DNA of 14,026 nt from the NCBI GenBank assembly GCA_039812465.1, contig JBDIAS010000083.1, positions 1-14,026 on the forward strand, read 5' to 3'. A program made the translations under genes and the position numbers. Every line of letters starts with the position of its first letter. Position 1 is the first letter of the stretch. Source of the stretch: Austwickia sp039812465 (GTDB lineage Bacteria; Actinomycetota; Actinomycetes; Actinomycetales; Dermatophilaceae). The notes under the pieces were generated by a model. It was not told where the DNA came from. It ran no database searches and saw only the letters and a list, made by a program, of their open reading frames with translations. Below are positions 1-4,927 of this stretch, piece after piece.

Positions 1-84
1 GAGCTCAGCGAGGCGGACATGGCCGGGCTCACGCAGGACCGACCCGACCCCCAGCAGCTCGACGCGGACCGGTTCGGGCACTGA
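1..84 (+). CDS. 3' end of an unidentified protein-coding gene (5' truncated by window)
   Basis: Frame 1 is open from the first base to a TGA at 82-84 and gives 27 residues, starting ELSEADMAGL and ending LDADRFGH. The tail is acidic and polar, with no recognisable domain. The case for a real gene rests on position: it ends 15 bases before the convergent AraC-family gene, and a perfect inverted repeat covers its stop codon, as expected where two genes converge. Too little is visible to suggest a function. Confidence 0.4.
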   Translation, partial: ELSEADMAGLTQDRPDPQQLDADRFGH

Positions 85-93
85 TCGAACCGG
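69..93. terminator. Hairpin between convergent genes, possible bidirectional terminator
   Basis: Perfect inverted repeat with arms CCGGTTCG (69-76) and CGAACCGG (86-93) around a 9-base loop. It spans the stop codon of the upstream partial gene and lies just beyond the 3' end of the minus-strand AraC-family gene. No T-tract follows on either strand, so classical intrinsic termination is uncertain. U-poor hairpins at convergent 3' ends are common in high-GC actinobacteria. Confidence 0.4.
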
Positions 94-99
94 CCGGGC

Positions 100-945
100 T
101 CAGTCCACCGACCGACGGTATGTGCCCGGGGTGAACCCCACGACCTCGCGGAACTCCCGGATCAGGTGTGCCTGGTCGGCATACCCGAGGTCCGCGGCCA
201 GGCCGGCGAGCGACCTGCCGGGGTCCTCCCGCACGAGCGCGGCGGCGTCCTGCAGGCGCCGCCGGCGGATCATCGCGAGCGGTGGGAGCCCCACGTAACG
301 CCTGGTCAGCCTCTGGACCGTGCGGACGGACAACGACATCGCCCGCGCGACGTCCTCGACCTTGCGGATCTGCGGATCGCGGTCGATGAGCGCGACCAGC
401 TCGTTGGCGAGCAGGGCCTCCTCGCCCGGCGCGGGGATCCGCTCGAGGAGCCACCGTTCCACCACCCCGGACGCCGCCTCGTCAGCGGCAGACGTCGAAG
501 CGCTGTAGGCCCCATCCGTGTCGAAGCGGGGACGCAGGGGCCCCGTCGGATGCCCGGCCATGCACTGGGTCACCGCCGCGTGCAGCTCAGGCTGGGGCAG
601 GAGCACGTACCGGTCGAGCAACTCGGGCGGATTCGCGGTCACCGCCGGGGTCGCCGCCGGCCAGAGCAGCGCGCCCACCGCCCATCCCCGGCCGACCAGA
701 TCCCGGTGACTGCGCGCCGTGGAAGCCCCGGACACGCCGACGCACGAGTCCTCCACGACCAGGTTCAACGCGGGGAACGGGAGGAGTTCCTGCCTCGAGG
801 TCTGCCCTGCGGGGACGTCCCACCGCGAGAACCAGAACCAGCGGACCAGGGCGGCGGCCGAGGCGCTCGGCGGTCGCCGGGCGAAGGTGGGCAGCCCCGA
901 CGGGTACAGGATTCCCCTGGTCTCGGCGTCGGCCACGAGCACCAC
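100..945 (-). CDS. AraC/XylS-family transcriptional regulator
   Basis: The product is 281 residues. The C-terminal part (about 195-278) is a two-HTH AraC DNA-binding domain: first HTH around VEDVARAMSLSVRTVQRL (residues 196-213), linker helix with RRRRLQDAAALV, second HTH around SLAGLAADLGYADQAHLIRE and the family-typical end FREVVGFTPGTYRR. The N-terminal part (about 10-115, with VRWFWFSRWDV and LLPFPALNLVVE) resembles the DUF6597-type ligand-sensing domain found in many actinobacterial AraC regulators. The start is GTG at 943-945; a GTG follows immediately and no clear Shine-Dalgarno is visible, so the start is uncertain by a few residues. Homology should begin near residue 8. The gene is divergent from the VOC gene, with 69 bases between starts, so it probably regulates that gene and/or itself (inference). 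The ligand is unknown. Confidence 0.9.
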   Translation of the reverse strand: MVLVADAETRGILYPSGLPTFARRPPSASAAALVRWFWFSRWDVPAGQTSRQELLPFPALNLVVEDSCVGVSGASTARSHRDLVGRGWAVGALLWPAATPAVTANPPELLDRYVLLPQPELHAAVTQCMAGHPTGPLRPRFDTDGAYSASTSAADEAASGVVERWLLERIPAPGEEALLANELVALIDRDPQIRKVEDVARAMSLSVRTVQRLTRRYVGLPPLAMIRRRRLQDAAALVREDPGRSLAGLAADLGYADQAHLIREFREVVGFTPGTYRRSVD

Positions 946-988
946 GCTAAACCGCCGCGGAGGTGACGCGAATCTTCAATCCGCTGCC

Positions 989-1007
989 GGTAGGGCAGTC
1001 CTACCGT
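989..1007 (+). promoter_or_regulatory. Putative leaderless promoter (-10) overlapped by a palindrome, in the divergent AraC/VOC intergenic region
   Basis: GGTAGG (989-994) and CCTACC (1000-1005) form a perfect 6-bp inverted repeat with a 5-base centre. Its right arm overlaps TACCGT (1002-1007), which matches the actinobacterial TANNNT -10 and ends 7 bases before the VOC ATG. A transcript starting at or next to the ATG (leaderless) would be expected, which fits the lack of a good ribosome binding site. A repressor bound to the palindrome would occlude this -10. No convincing -35 hexamer was found. Assignment to the neighbouring AraC protein is inference only, and AraC proteins more often bind direct repeats. 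Confidence 0.4.
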
Positions 1008-1014
1008 CGAGCTC

Positions 1015-1560
1015 ATGACAACGACCAACGAATCTAACGCCCGCGACCTCCGCACCGGCGAGTCCACCCTTGCCCAGCAAGCAGCTACGGGCAGGCACAC
1101 CAGCGATGGTCGACCTCACGGGTATTCGTCCATTACACCGTTCGTCGCGGTTCAGGGGGCAGGCGAGGCGATCGCGTTCTACGAGGAGGTCTTCGGGGCG
1201 CGGCGCGTCGGCGTCACCGAGATGGAGGGCGTGATCGTCCACGCCGAGCTGGACTTCGGCCACGGGCGGCTGCAGTTGGGTGAGCCCAACCCCGCCTTCC
1301 ACCTGATCGGGCCCCCTGATGGCGACGACGTCAGCTACTCGCTCGCGGTCTACGTCCCCGACGTGGACGCCACCGTCGCGGCGGCGGAGCGGGCGGGCGC
1401 CAGCGTCCGTGAGCCGGTGACGACGTTCGTCTCCGGGGACCGGTTCGGGAGCATCAAGGACCCGTACGGCATCCGCTGGACGGTCATGACCCGGGTGGAG
1501 GACCTGAGCGACGAGGAGAGCGCGGCGCGCGTCGATGAGTGGGCGGCGCAACAGGTCTGA
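1015..1560 (+). CDS. VOC-superfamily (PhnB-like glyoxalase fold) protein
   Basis: The product is 181 residues with one pair of beta-alpha-beta-beta-beta units. Unit 1 is about residues 38-98 (SSITPFVAV, then EAIAFYEEVFGA, which is the classic A-x-x-F-Y-x-x-x-F-G-A helix). Unit 2 is about 107-160 (YSLAVYVPDVDATVAAAERAGA, then GDRFGSIKDPYGIRWTVMT). The ending GDRxGxxxDPxGxxWxxxTRVEDLSDEE is typical of the PhnB-like branch of the VOC family. Members include dioxygenases, glyoxalases, resistance proteins and many of unknown role, so the reaction cannot be assigned. About 35 residues before the domain (Ser/Thr/Gln-rich) are unusual. The start at 1015 is supported by the TANNNT element 7 bases upstream and by the lack of another in-frame start before the domain. 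The gene is probably controlled with or by the divergent AraC gene. Confidence 0.88.
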   Translation: MTTTNESNARDLRTGESTLAQQAATGRHTSDGRPHGYSSITPFVAVQGAGEAIAFYEEVFGARRVGVTEMEGVIVHAELDFGHGRLQLGEPNPAFHLIGPPDGDDVSYSLAVYVPDVDATVAAAERAGASVREPVTTFVSGDRFGSIKDPYGIRWTVMTRVEDLSDEESAARVDEWAAQQV

Positions 1561-1604
1561 CCGCGGCGGGGTGGGCGAACGATCTGGGGACGCTCCGGGT
1601 AGGG

Positions 1605-1630
1605 CGGGCAAGGCTCCTGGGGAGCGCCCG
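1605..1630 (+). terminator. GC-rich hairpin after the VOC gene, possible terminator
   Basis: CGGGC (1605-1609) pairs with GCCCG (1626-1630), and GCTCC (1613-1617) pairs with GGAGC (1621-1625), leaving a 3-base bulge (AAG) and a TGG loop. The structure begins 45 bases after the VOC stop codon and has no T-tract. A second short palindrome, CCGTGGA-CA-TCCACGG, follows at 1643-1658. Its role is unknown, and it may be part of the same 3' structure. Confidence 0.35.
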
Positions 1631-1683
1631 GCCGGCCCGCCTCCGTGGACATCCACGGCCGGGTCCGTCGGGCAAGAAGCCCC

Positions 1684-1712
1684 TTGGAGCGCGTCGGGCA
1701 CGCTGGTAGCCT
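1684..1712 (+). promoter_or_regulatory. Putative sigma-70-type promoter of the TetR/hydrolase operon
   Basis: TTGGAG (1684-1689) and TAGCCT (1707-1712) are separated by exactly 17 bases. The first matches TTGACA at the leading TTG and the A; the second fits the actinobacterial TANNNT form. The predicted start, about 1719-1721, falls inside the 22-bp palindrome that begins at the next base. The resulting leader before the TetR gene would be about 265-270 bases. Confidence 0.45.
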
Positions 1713-1734
1713 CCATTCCACGATCGTGGAATGG
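1713..1734. promoter_or_regulatory. Perfect 22-bp palindrome, probable repressor operator
   Basis: Half-site CCATTCCACGA is followed directly by its exact reverse complement TCGTGGAATGG, with no spacer and no mismatch. It abuts the TAGCCT -10 hexamer and covers the predicted transcription start, a normal position for a TetR-type operator that blocks initiation. The TetR-family gene downstream is the obvious candidate ligand (autoregulation, inferred). A short reading frame (MARSDSRAYG, 1731-1763) starts inside the right arm and could be a leader peptide, but it has no visible ribosome binding site. Confidence 0.6.
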
Positions 1735-1894
1735 CGAGGTCCGACAGCAGGGCATACGGTTGAATCACACCCGGGACCACCGCCTCCGCACGACCCGTTC
1801 GAGGCCTGATCCGGGGTGAGGTGATTCCGGTGGGGAGGCTCGAGGAGTCAGGAGCTCTGGCAAGGGAGCTCCGGACGCTCGGGCTGGTGGCGAG

Positions 1895-1948
1895 GGGGGT
1901 GCTGTCGGTCTCCCCACGCCGGGGGATGGGGAGACCGACAGCACCCCC
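1895..1948 (+). repeat. Perfect 21-bp inverted repeat in the TetR leader (attenuator/terminator-like)
   Basis: Arms 1895-1915 (begins GGGGGTGCTG, ends GTCTCCCC) and 1928-1948 are exact reverse complements. The loop is 12 bases (1916-1927) and contains a run of five G. 16 of the 21 pairs are G-C, so the RNA hairpin would be very stable. It lies between the putative promoter/operator and the Shine-Dalgarno at 1973-1980, and does not itself overlap that site. No T-tract follows. It could be an attenuator or terminator in a long leader, an mRNA-stabilising structure, or a protein-binding site. Confidence 0.7.
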
Positions 1949-1972
1949 GGGCCACACCGGCGAACTCGCACC

Positions 1973-1990
1973 AAGGGAGGGCCAGCGATC
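1973..1990 (+). promoter_or_regulatory. Strong ribosome binding site placed for an ATC start codon
   Basis: AAGGGAGG (1973-1980) is followed, after 7 bases, by ATC (1988-1990) in the TetR frame. There is no ATG, GTG, TTG or CTG in that frame from the stop at 1817-1819 down to the ATG at 2108. The site therefore argues for the rare start codon ATC, or for a sequence error or mutation in a former ATG. Confidence 0.5.
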
Positions 1991-2692
1991 GTTCCATCCA
2001 CTGACGGGACCGCCGACTCCACGTCCTCGACCACGCGGCAGGCCGCCGCGGCGCGGACCCGCGAGCGCCTCCTCGACGCGGCCATCGCGCAACTCGCGGA
2101 CGACGGCATGCGAGGGCTCACCCACCGCAAGGTGGAAGCGCGCGCCGGAGTGGCGCAGGGGCAAGCCAAGTACCACTTCGGCTCCCTTGACGGGCTCATC
2201 GAGGCCGTGCTGGGCCGGATGGTCGAGCTTCAGATCGGGGACGTGCCGGCCGCGGACTCGTACCTGTCCCCACCGGCTTCCAAGGAACACCTGGTCCGTC
2301 AGATGCAGGGCGTGATGCTGCGCGCGTTCGCGCGTCCCGACCTCGTGCGCGCACGGTACGAGCTCTACCTGCACGCGAACGACCGACCGGAGCTGCAGGC
2401 CATCATCCGACGTGCACGCAATCAGTTCGTCGATCTGGCGGCGTCCACGATGCCCTGCGACAATCCGGAAGCGGCCGCCCGGATGGTGGTGGCCCTCGTC
2501 GACGGCCTCCTGTTGGATCAGATCTCCGCCCCGGAGCAGCTGGTCGAGGATATGGCCGGACACTTCGTGGTCGCGACGGCCACGGCCGGGAGGATGTTCC
2601 TTCCCGCAAGCGGCCAGGTCTTCGCACCCGGCCCCGACCCCGACCCCGCGAGCAGATCGGCTCCCGGCCCGGAGCGAGTGGAGGACGCCTGA
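1988..2692 (+). CDS. TetR/AcrR-family transcriptional regulator, apparent ATC start
   Basis: From ATC at 1988 the product is 234 residues. Residues about 23-66 form the TetR_N helix-turn-helix: TRERLLDAAIAQLADDG (helix 1), then LTHRKVEARAGVAQGQAKYHFGS, with the conserved G-V-x-x-x-x-x-Y-H-F signature. The C-terminal ligand/dimer domain includes RYELYLHANDRPEL and MVVALVDGLLLDQI, the usual DGLLLD segment. The first canonical start, ATG at 2108, is residue 41 here and would remove helix 1 of the HTH, so it is unlikely. The strong Shine-Dalgarno at 1973-1980 points to ATC 1988. The stop TGA shares its A with the hydrolase ATG, so the two are coupled. It probably represses its own operon through the 22-bp palindrome (inference). 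The family call is secure; the start is less so. Confidence 0.85.
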   Translation: MVPSTDGTADSTSSTTRQAAAARTRERLLDAAIAQLADDGMRGLTHRKVEARAGVAQGQAKYHFGSLDGLIEAVLGRMVELQIGDVPAADSYLSPPASKEHLVRQMQGVMLRAFARPDLVRARYELYLHANDRPELQAIIRRARNQFVDLAASTMPCDNPEAAARMVVALVDGLLLDQISAPEQLVEDMAGHFVVATATAGRMFLPASGQVFAPGPDPDPASRSAPGPERVEDA

Positions 2693-3537
2693 TGCCCACG
2701 GTAGAGATCGACGGCGGCCTGATCGAGTACGGGGACACGGGCGGTGACGGTCCCGTGGTGGTGTTCACCCACGGCTTCCCGATGAGCGGGTCCCAGTGGC
2801 GCAAGGTCGTCCCCCTCATGGCGGGATTCCGCTGCGTGACGCCGACCCTGCCGATGGGCTCGCACCGGCACCCGATGGCGGCCGGCACGGACCTGACCCA
2901 GCGCGGGATGGCGCGGATCGTCGCTCAGCTGCTGGAACGCCTCGATCTGCACGACGTCACGCTGGTCATGAACGACTGGGGTGGGCCGGCGTTCCTGGTC
3001 GCGGACGGTCGTGACCATCGGATCGGGCGCCTGGTCTTCGTCGCCTGCGAGGCGTTCGACAACTTCCCGCCGAAGGCGGCCCGTCCGGCGGCGGCCGCCC
3101 TGCGCATCCCCGGCGGCGCCTGGCTGACCGCGCAGCTGTTCCGCACGCGGGCGGTCCGGCGTGGGAAGCGGGCGTACGGGGCGATGAGCCTGACCCCGAT
3201 CCCGGACGAGATTCTCGACGAGTGGTTCACTCCGCTGCTGACCGACCGCCGCATCCGGCGCGACTTCGCCGCATTCGGCTCCGGTGCGCCGCCCCGGAGG
3301 GTGCTCCTGGAGTGGAGCGGCGCGCTGGGCGGGTTCGACAAGCCGGCCCTCGTCGTGTGGGCACGCCAGGACGCGATGATGCCCGCCGACCACGGCCCCC
3401 GGCTGGCCGCCCTGCTGCCGCAGGGACGGCTGGAATGGGTGGAGGACAGCGCCACGCTGGTGCCCGAGGATCAACCGGAGCGACTCGCGGACCTGCTGCG
3501 GGAGTTCATCGGGGCACCTGACCCGTCGAGCACCTGA
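2692..3537 (+). CDS. Alpha/beta hydrolase, haloalkane dehalogenase/epoxide hydrolase-like, lacking the usual catalytic His
   Basis: The product is 281 residues. The oxyanion motif is HGFP (27-30). The nucleophile elbow is V-M-N-D-W-G-G with Asp95 as nucleophile followed by Trp96, the pattern of the haloalkane dehalogenase/epoxide hydrolase branch rather than the Ser esterases. The HGxP form without Asn is closer to epoxide hydrolases. A cap region follows (about 125-205), and the acid strand is ALVVWARQD (Asp227). Where relatives have G-H-F/T before the final helix, this protein reads E-D-S-A-T-L-V-P-E-D-Q-P (251-262), so the expected base His is absent. I believe similar D-S-x-T variants occur in other actinobacterial hydrolases, but have not checked. 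GGAGG at 2680-2684 lies 7 bases before the ATG. It is co-transcribed with the TetR gene and is its likely target; the substrate is unknown. Confidence 0.85.
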   Translation: MPTVEIDGGLIEYGDTGGDGPVVVFTHGFPMSGSQWRKVVPLMAGFRCVTPTLPMGSHRHPMAAGTDLTQRGMARIVAQLLERLDLHDVTLVMNDWGGPAFLVADGRDHRIGRLVFVACEAFDNFPPKAARPAAAALRIPGGAWLTAQLFRTRAVRRGKRAYGAMSLTPIPDEILDEWFTPLLTDRRIRRDFAAFGSGAPPRRVLLEWSGALGGFDKPALVVWARQDAMMPADHGPRLAALLPQGRLEWVEDSATLVPEDQPERLADLLREFIGAPDPSST

Positions 3538-3594
3538 CCTGTCCGGCACCTGACCCGTCGAGCACCTGACCCGTCGAGCACCTGACCGTGCGGG
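3515..3594. repeat. 16-bp tandem repeat spanning the hydrolase stop codon
   Basis: Units of CACCTGACCCGTCGAG begin at 3515, 3531, 3547, 3563 and 3579. Units 1, 3 and 4 are identical, unit 2 differs at four positions, and unit 5 is degenerate after CACCTGACC. The first unit encodes hydrolase residues P-D-P-S-S, and the TGA inside unit 2 (3535-3537) is the stop. Because 16 is not a multiple of three, each copy shifts the frame, so gaining or losing a copy upstream of the stop would change the C-terminus. Confidence 0.85.
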
Positions 3595-3627
3595 ACGGGG
3601 TCAGTGCTCCAGACCGGACGTTCTCTG

Positions 3628-3633
3628 TAGCCT
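3628..3633 (+). promoter_or_regulatory. Putative leaderless -10 element for the MntA/HepT pair
   Basis: TAGCCT matches TANNNT and ends 6 bases before the ATG at 3640, the spacing seen for leaderless actinobacterial transcripts. No Shine-Dalgarno is visible before that ATG. No good -35 was found. The element is identical to the -10 hexamer proposed for the TetR operon. Confidence 0.4.
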
Positions 3634-3639
3634 TCCCGT

Positions 3640-4050
3640 ATGGACAGGGTCGGGCGGGCACTGGCGCGCCTGCGGGCTGACGAGCGGGACGGTTCGCTCG
3701 ACCGCACGTGCGAGGGCTTGGGGATCGACCTGCTTGTTCTTTTCGGCAGCGCTGTGTCCGACCCGGCGACGGCCGGTGACGTGGACGTGGCCTACGGCCG
3801 GGATCGAGCGCGCGAGCCCGTTGACCACCTGGACGTGGTGAACACTCTCGGAGAGCGCTACGGCGATGTCCTCGACGTCATGGATCTGGATCGCGCCGGG
3901 TCGGTGGCCCGCTTCGCCGCGCTCCACGGGGTGGAACTCCTGGTCGAGCGCACCCCGGGTCGATACGCGAACGCCCAGATGGCCGCATTCGGTGCCTTCT
4001 GCGACACCCAGCGGTTCCGCGACCGCGCGCTGGAGGTGCTCGCGCAGTGA
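3640..4050 (+). CDS. mntA: MntA-like minimal nucleotidyltransferase antitoxin
   Basis: The product is 136 residues, the usual size for minimal nucleotidyltransferases of the DNA polymerase beta superfamily. The core motif is L-F-G-S (34-37) followed by D-V-D (47-49), with further acidic residues in DVLDVMDLD (76-84) that could supply the third metal ligand. The GS-to-DxD spacing is nine residues, one fewer than the canonical GSx10DxD of MntA antitoxins, and the usual A-R-G after GS is replaced by A-V-S. In studied type VII systems the nucleotidyltransferase transfers AMP to the HEPN toxin and inactivates it. The next gene overlaps it by 4 bases (GTGA) and encodes a HEPN protein with the toxin motif, so this role is likely. 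The start ATG at 3640 is supported by the TANNNT element. Confidence 0.82.
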   Translation: MDRVGRALARLRADERDGSLDRTCEGLGIDLLVLFGSAVSDPATAGDVDVAYGRDRAREPVDHLDVVNTLGERYGDVLDVMDLDRAGSVARFAALHGVELLVERTPGRYANAQMAAFGAFCDTQRFRDRALEVLAQ

Positions 4051-4484
4051 GCCCGCGCGCCTTGTCGATCCAGGTGGTCACGCTGCGCCTCGCCCTGATG
4101 CGGGAGCTGTTGGCTGATCTCGATGCTGTCGGCGACGTCGACCTCGCTCGGTTGGAGAGCGACCGGATCACGCGTCGTGCCCTCGAGCGCATCCTGACCC
4201 AGCTCGTCGACCTGGCGGCCGACATCAACACCCATGTGGCCACGAGCCTCGGCAGCACCGTGACCACCGAATACCGGGAGAGCTTCGACGCCGCCGCCCG
4301 TGTCGGACTGCTCAGCGAGGGGCTTGCCGCGCGGCTGAAGCCGTCGGTGGGGATGCGTAACGTCCTCATTCACGAGTACGTGGCCAGCGACCTCACGCGT
4401 GTGGTCGCGGCGGTTCCGTTGGCGCGTGCGGATTACGGCGAGTACGTCCGTTCCGTGGCACGGTGGGTGGCAGCTCGTTCGTAA
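4047..4484 (+). CDS. hepT: HepT-like HEPN ribonuclease toxin (DUF86 family)
   Basis: The product is 145 residues, mostly helical. It carries the HEPN RNase motif R-x4-H-x-Y at Arg104-Asn-Val-Leu-Ile-His109-Glu-Tyr111, preceded by the family-typical GMRN. HepT toxins dimerise and cut RNA with this Arg/His pair; the Tyr is where MntA adds AMP in characterised pairs. The start is GTG at 4047, inside the TGA of the nucleotidyltransferase gene (4-base overlap), so the two genes are translated together. The N-terminal helix region (residues 10-30) and ESDRITRRALERILTQLVDLAADI match the DUF86 pattern. The active-site residues are intact, so a working toxin is expected (inference). Confidence 0.85.
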   Translation: MSPRALSIQVVTLRLALMRELLADLDAVGDVDLARLESDRITRRALERILTQLVDLAADINTHVATSLGSTVTTEYRESFDAAARVGLLSEGLAARLKPSVGMRNVLIHEYVASDLTRVVAAVPLARADYGEYVRSVARWVAARS

Positions 4485-4927
4485 GGGGCTTTGCGCTCAA
4501 AGGGCCATGTAGCCGGTCGCTCACATCGGACGGACGCGCGGCGCCTGGATGGCACCCCCGGTCTTGACGTCGGCGGGTTCCGTACGGCCTGCTCGCCGTT
4601 GTCGGACTCGCCGGGGCGCGTGGTGGCGGCGTGATCATCGGCCGCTCGGACTCGGCCGAGGATCTCGTACAAAGACGGCGTTCGCGCAGGTCATCCGGGA
4701 CGACGACACCATCGTCCCACGCCGGTGGAGGCAGGACCATGCCGTGGATCACGTCGGCCGTTCCCTCGTCCGTTCGGCGACGGGTGCGGTCGCCCTCGCG
4801 ACAGCGCCCGTTCGCCTTCCTGACGGCGACCCCTGTCTGGTTCATCGTGCTGTCGGCCACACTCATAGGGTCGAGCGCGTGACGCCCCTGTGCGTCAGGT
4901 CCGAACTGGCCTACCGAGGAGGACACC
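4485..4927. other. 443-bp intergenic stretch without a convincing gene
   Basis: Open frames on both strands here (for example 4631-4882 plus) give low-complexity Arg/Ser/Pro-rich products with no known motif and no ribosome binding site. Small inverted repeats are present: CTTTG-CGCT-CAAAG (4489-4502) right after the HepT stop, possibly a weak terminator; GGGACGA (4697-4703) with TCGTCCC (4712-4718); and TGACGC/GCGTCA near the cyclase gene, listed separately. The stretch may contain degraded coding sequence, but no homology can be recognised by eye. Confidence 0.5.
4841..4897 (+). promoter_or_regulatory. Weak promoter candidate and inverted repeat upstream of the cyclase gene
   Basis: TTCATC (4841-4846) and TAGGGT (4866-4871) are 19 bases apart, so this is at best a weak promoter. 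Just downstream, TGACGC (4880-4885) and GCGTCA (4892-4897) form an inverted repeat with a 6-base spacer, placed where a repressor would block transcription. No regulator gene adjoins the cyclase gene in this window. Confidence 0.3.

Noticed and set aside
166..966. A 266-residue plus-strand frame opposite the AraC gene
   Set aside because: Arg/Gly/Pro-rich shadow without motifs; the minus strand carries both AraC helix-turn-helix units.
1821..2315. A 164-residue plus-strand frame starting GTG 1821 over the leader and TetR start
   Set aside because: The product is Pro/Arg-rich without motifs and runs through both arms of the 21-bp inverted repeat; the TetR frame explains the coding signal from 1988.
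1484..2563. A 359-residue minus-strand frame across the TetR region
   Set aside because: It crosses the VOC end, the palindromes and the TetR gene, and has no domain. The plus-strand TetR signature is unambiguous.
3515..3594. CRISPR array
   Set aside because: The 16-base units are directly adjacent without spacers and partly coding; this is a simple tandem repeat.
4631..4882. An 83-residue plus-strand frame in the gap before the cyclase gene
   Set aside because: Arg/Ser-rich, no ribosome binding site, no recognisable domain. The hydrophobic tail (FLTATPVWFIVLSATLIG) alone is not enough to call a membrane protein.
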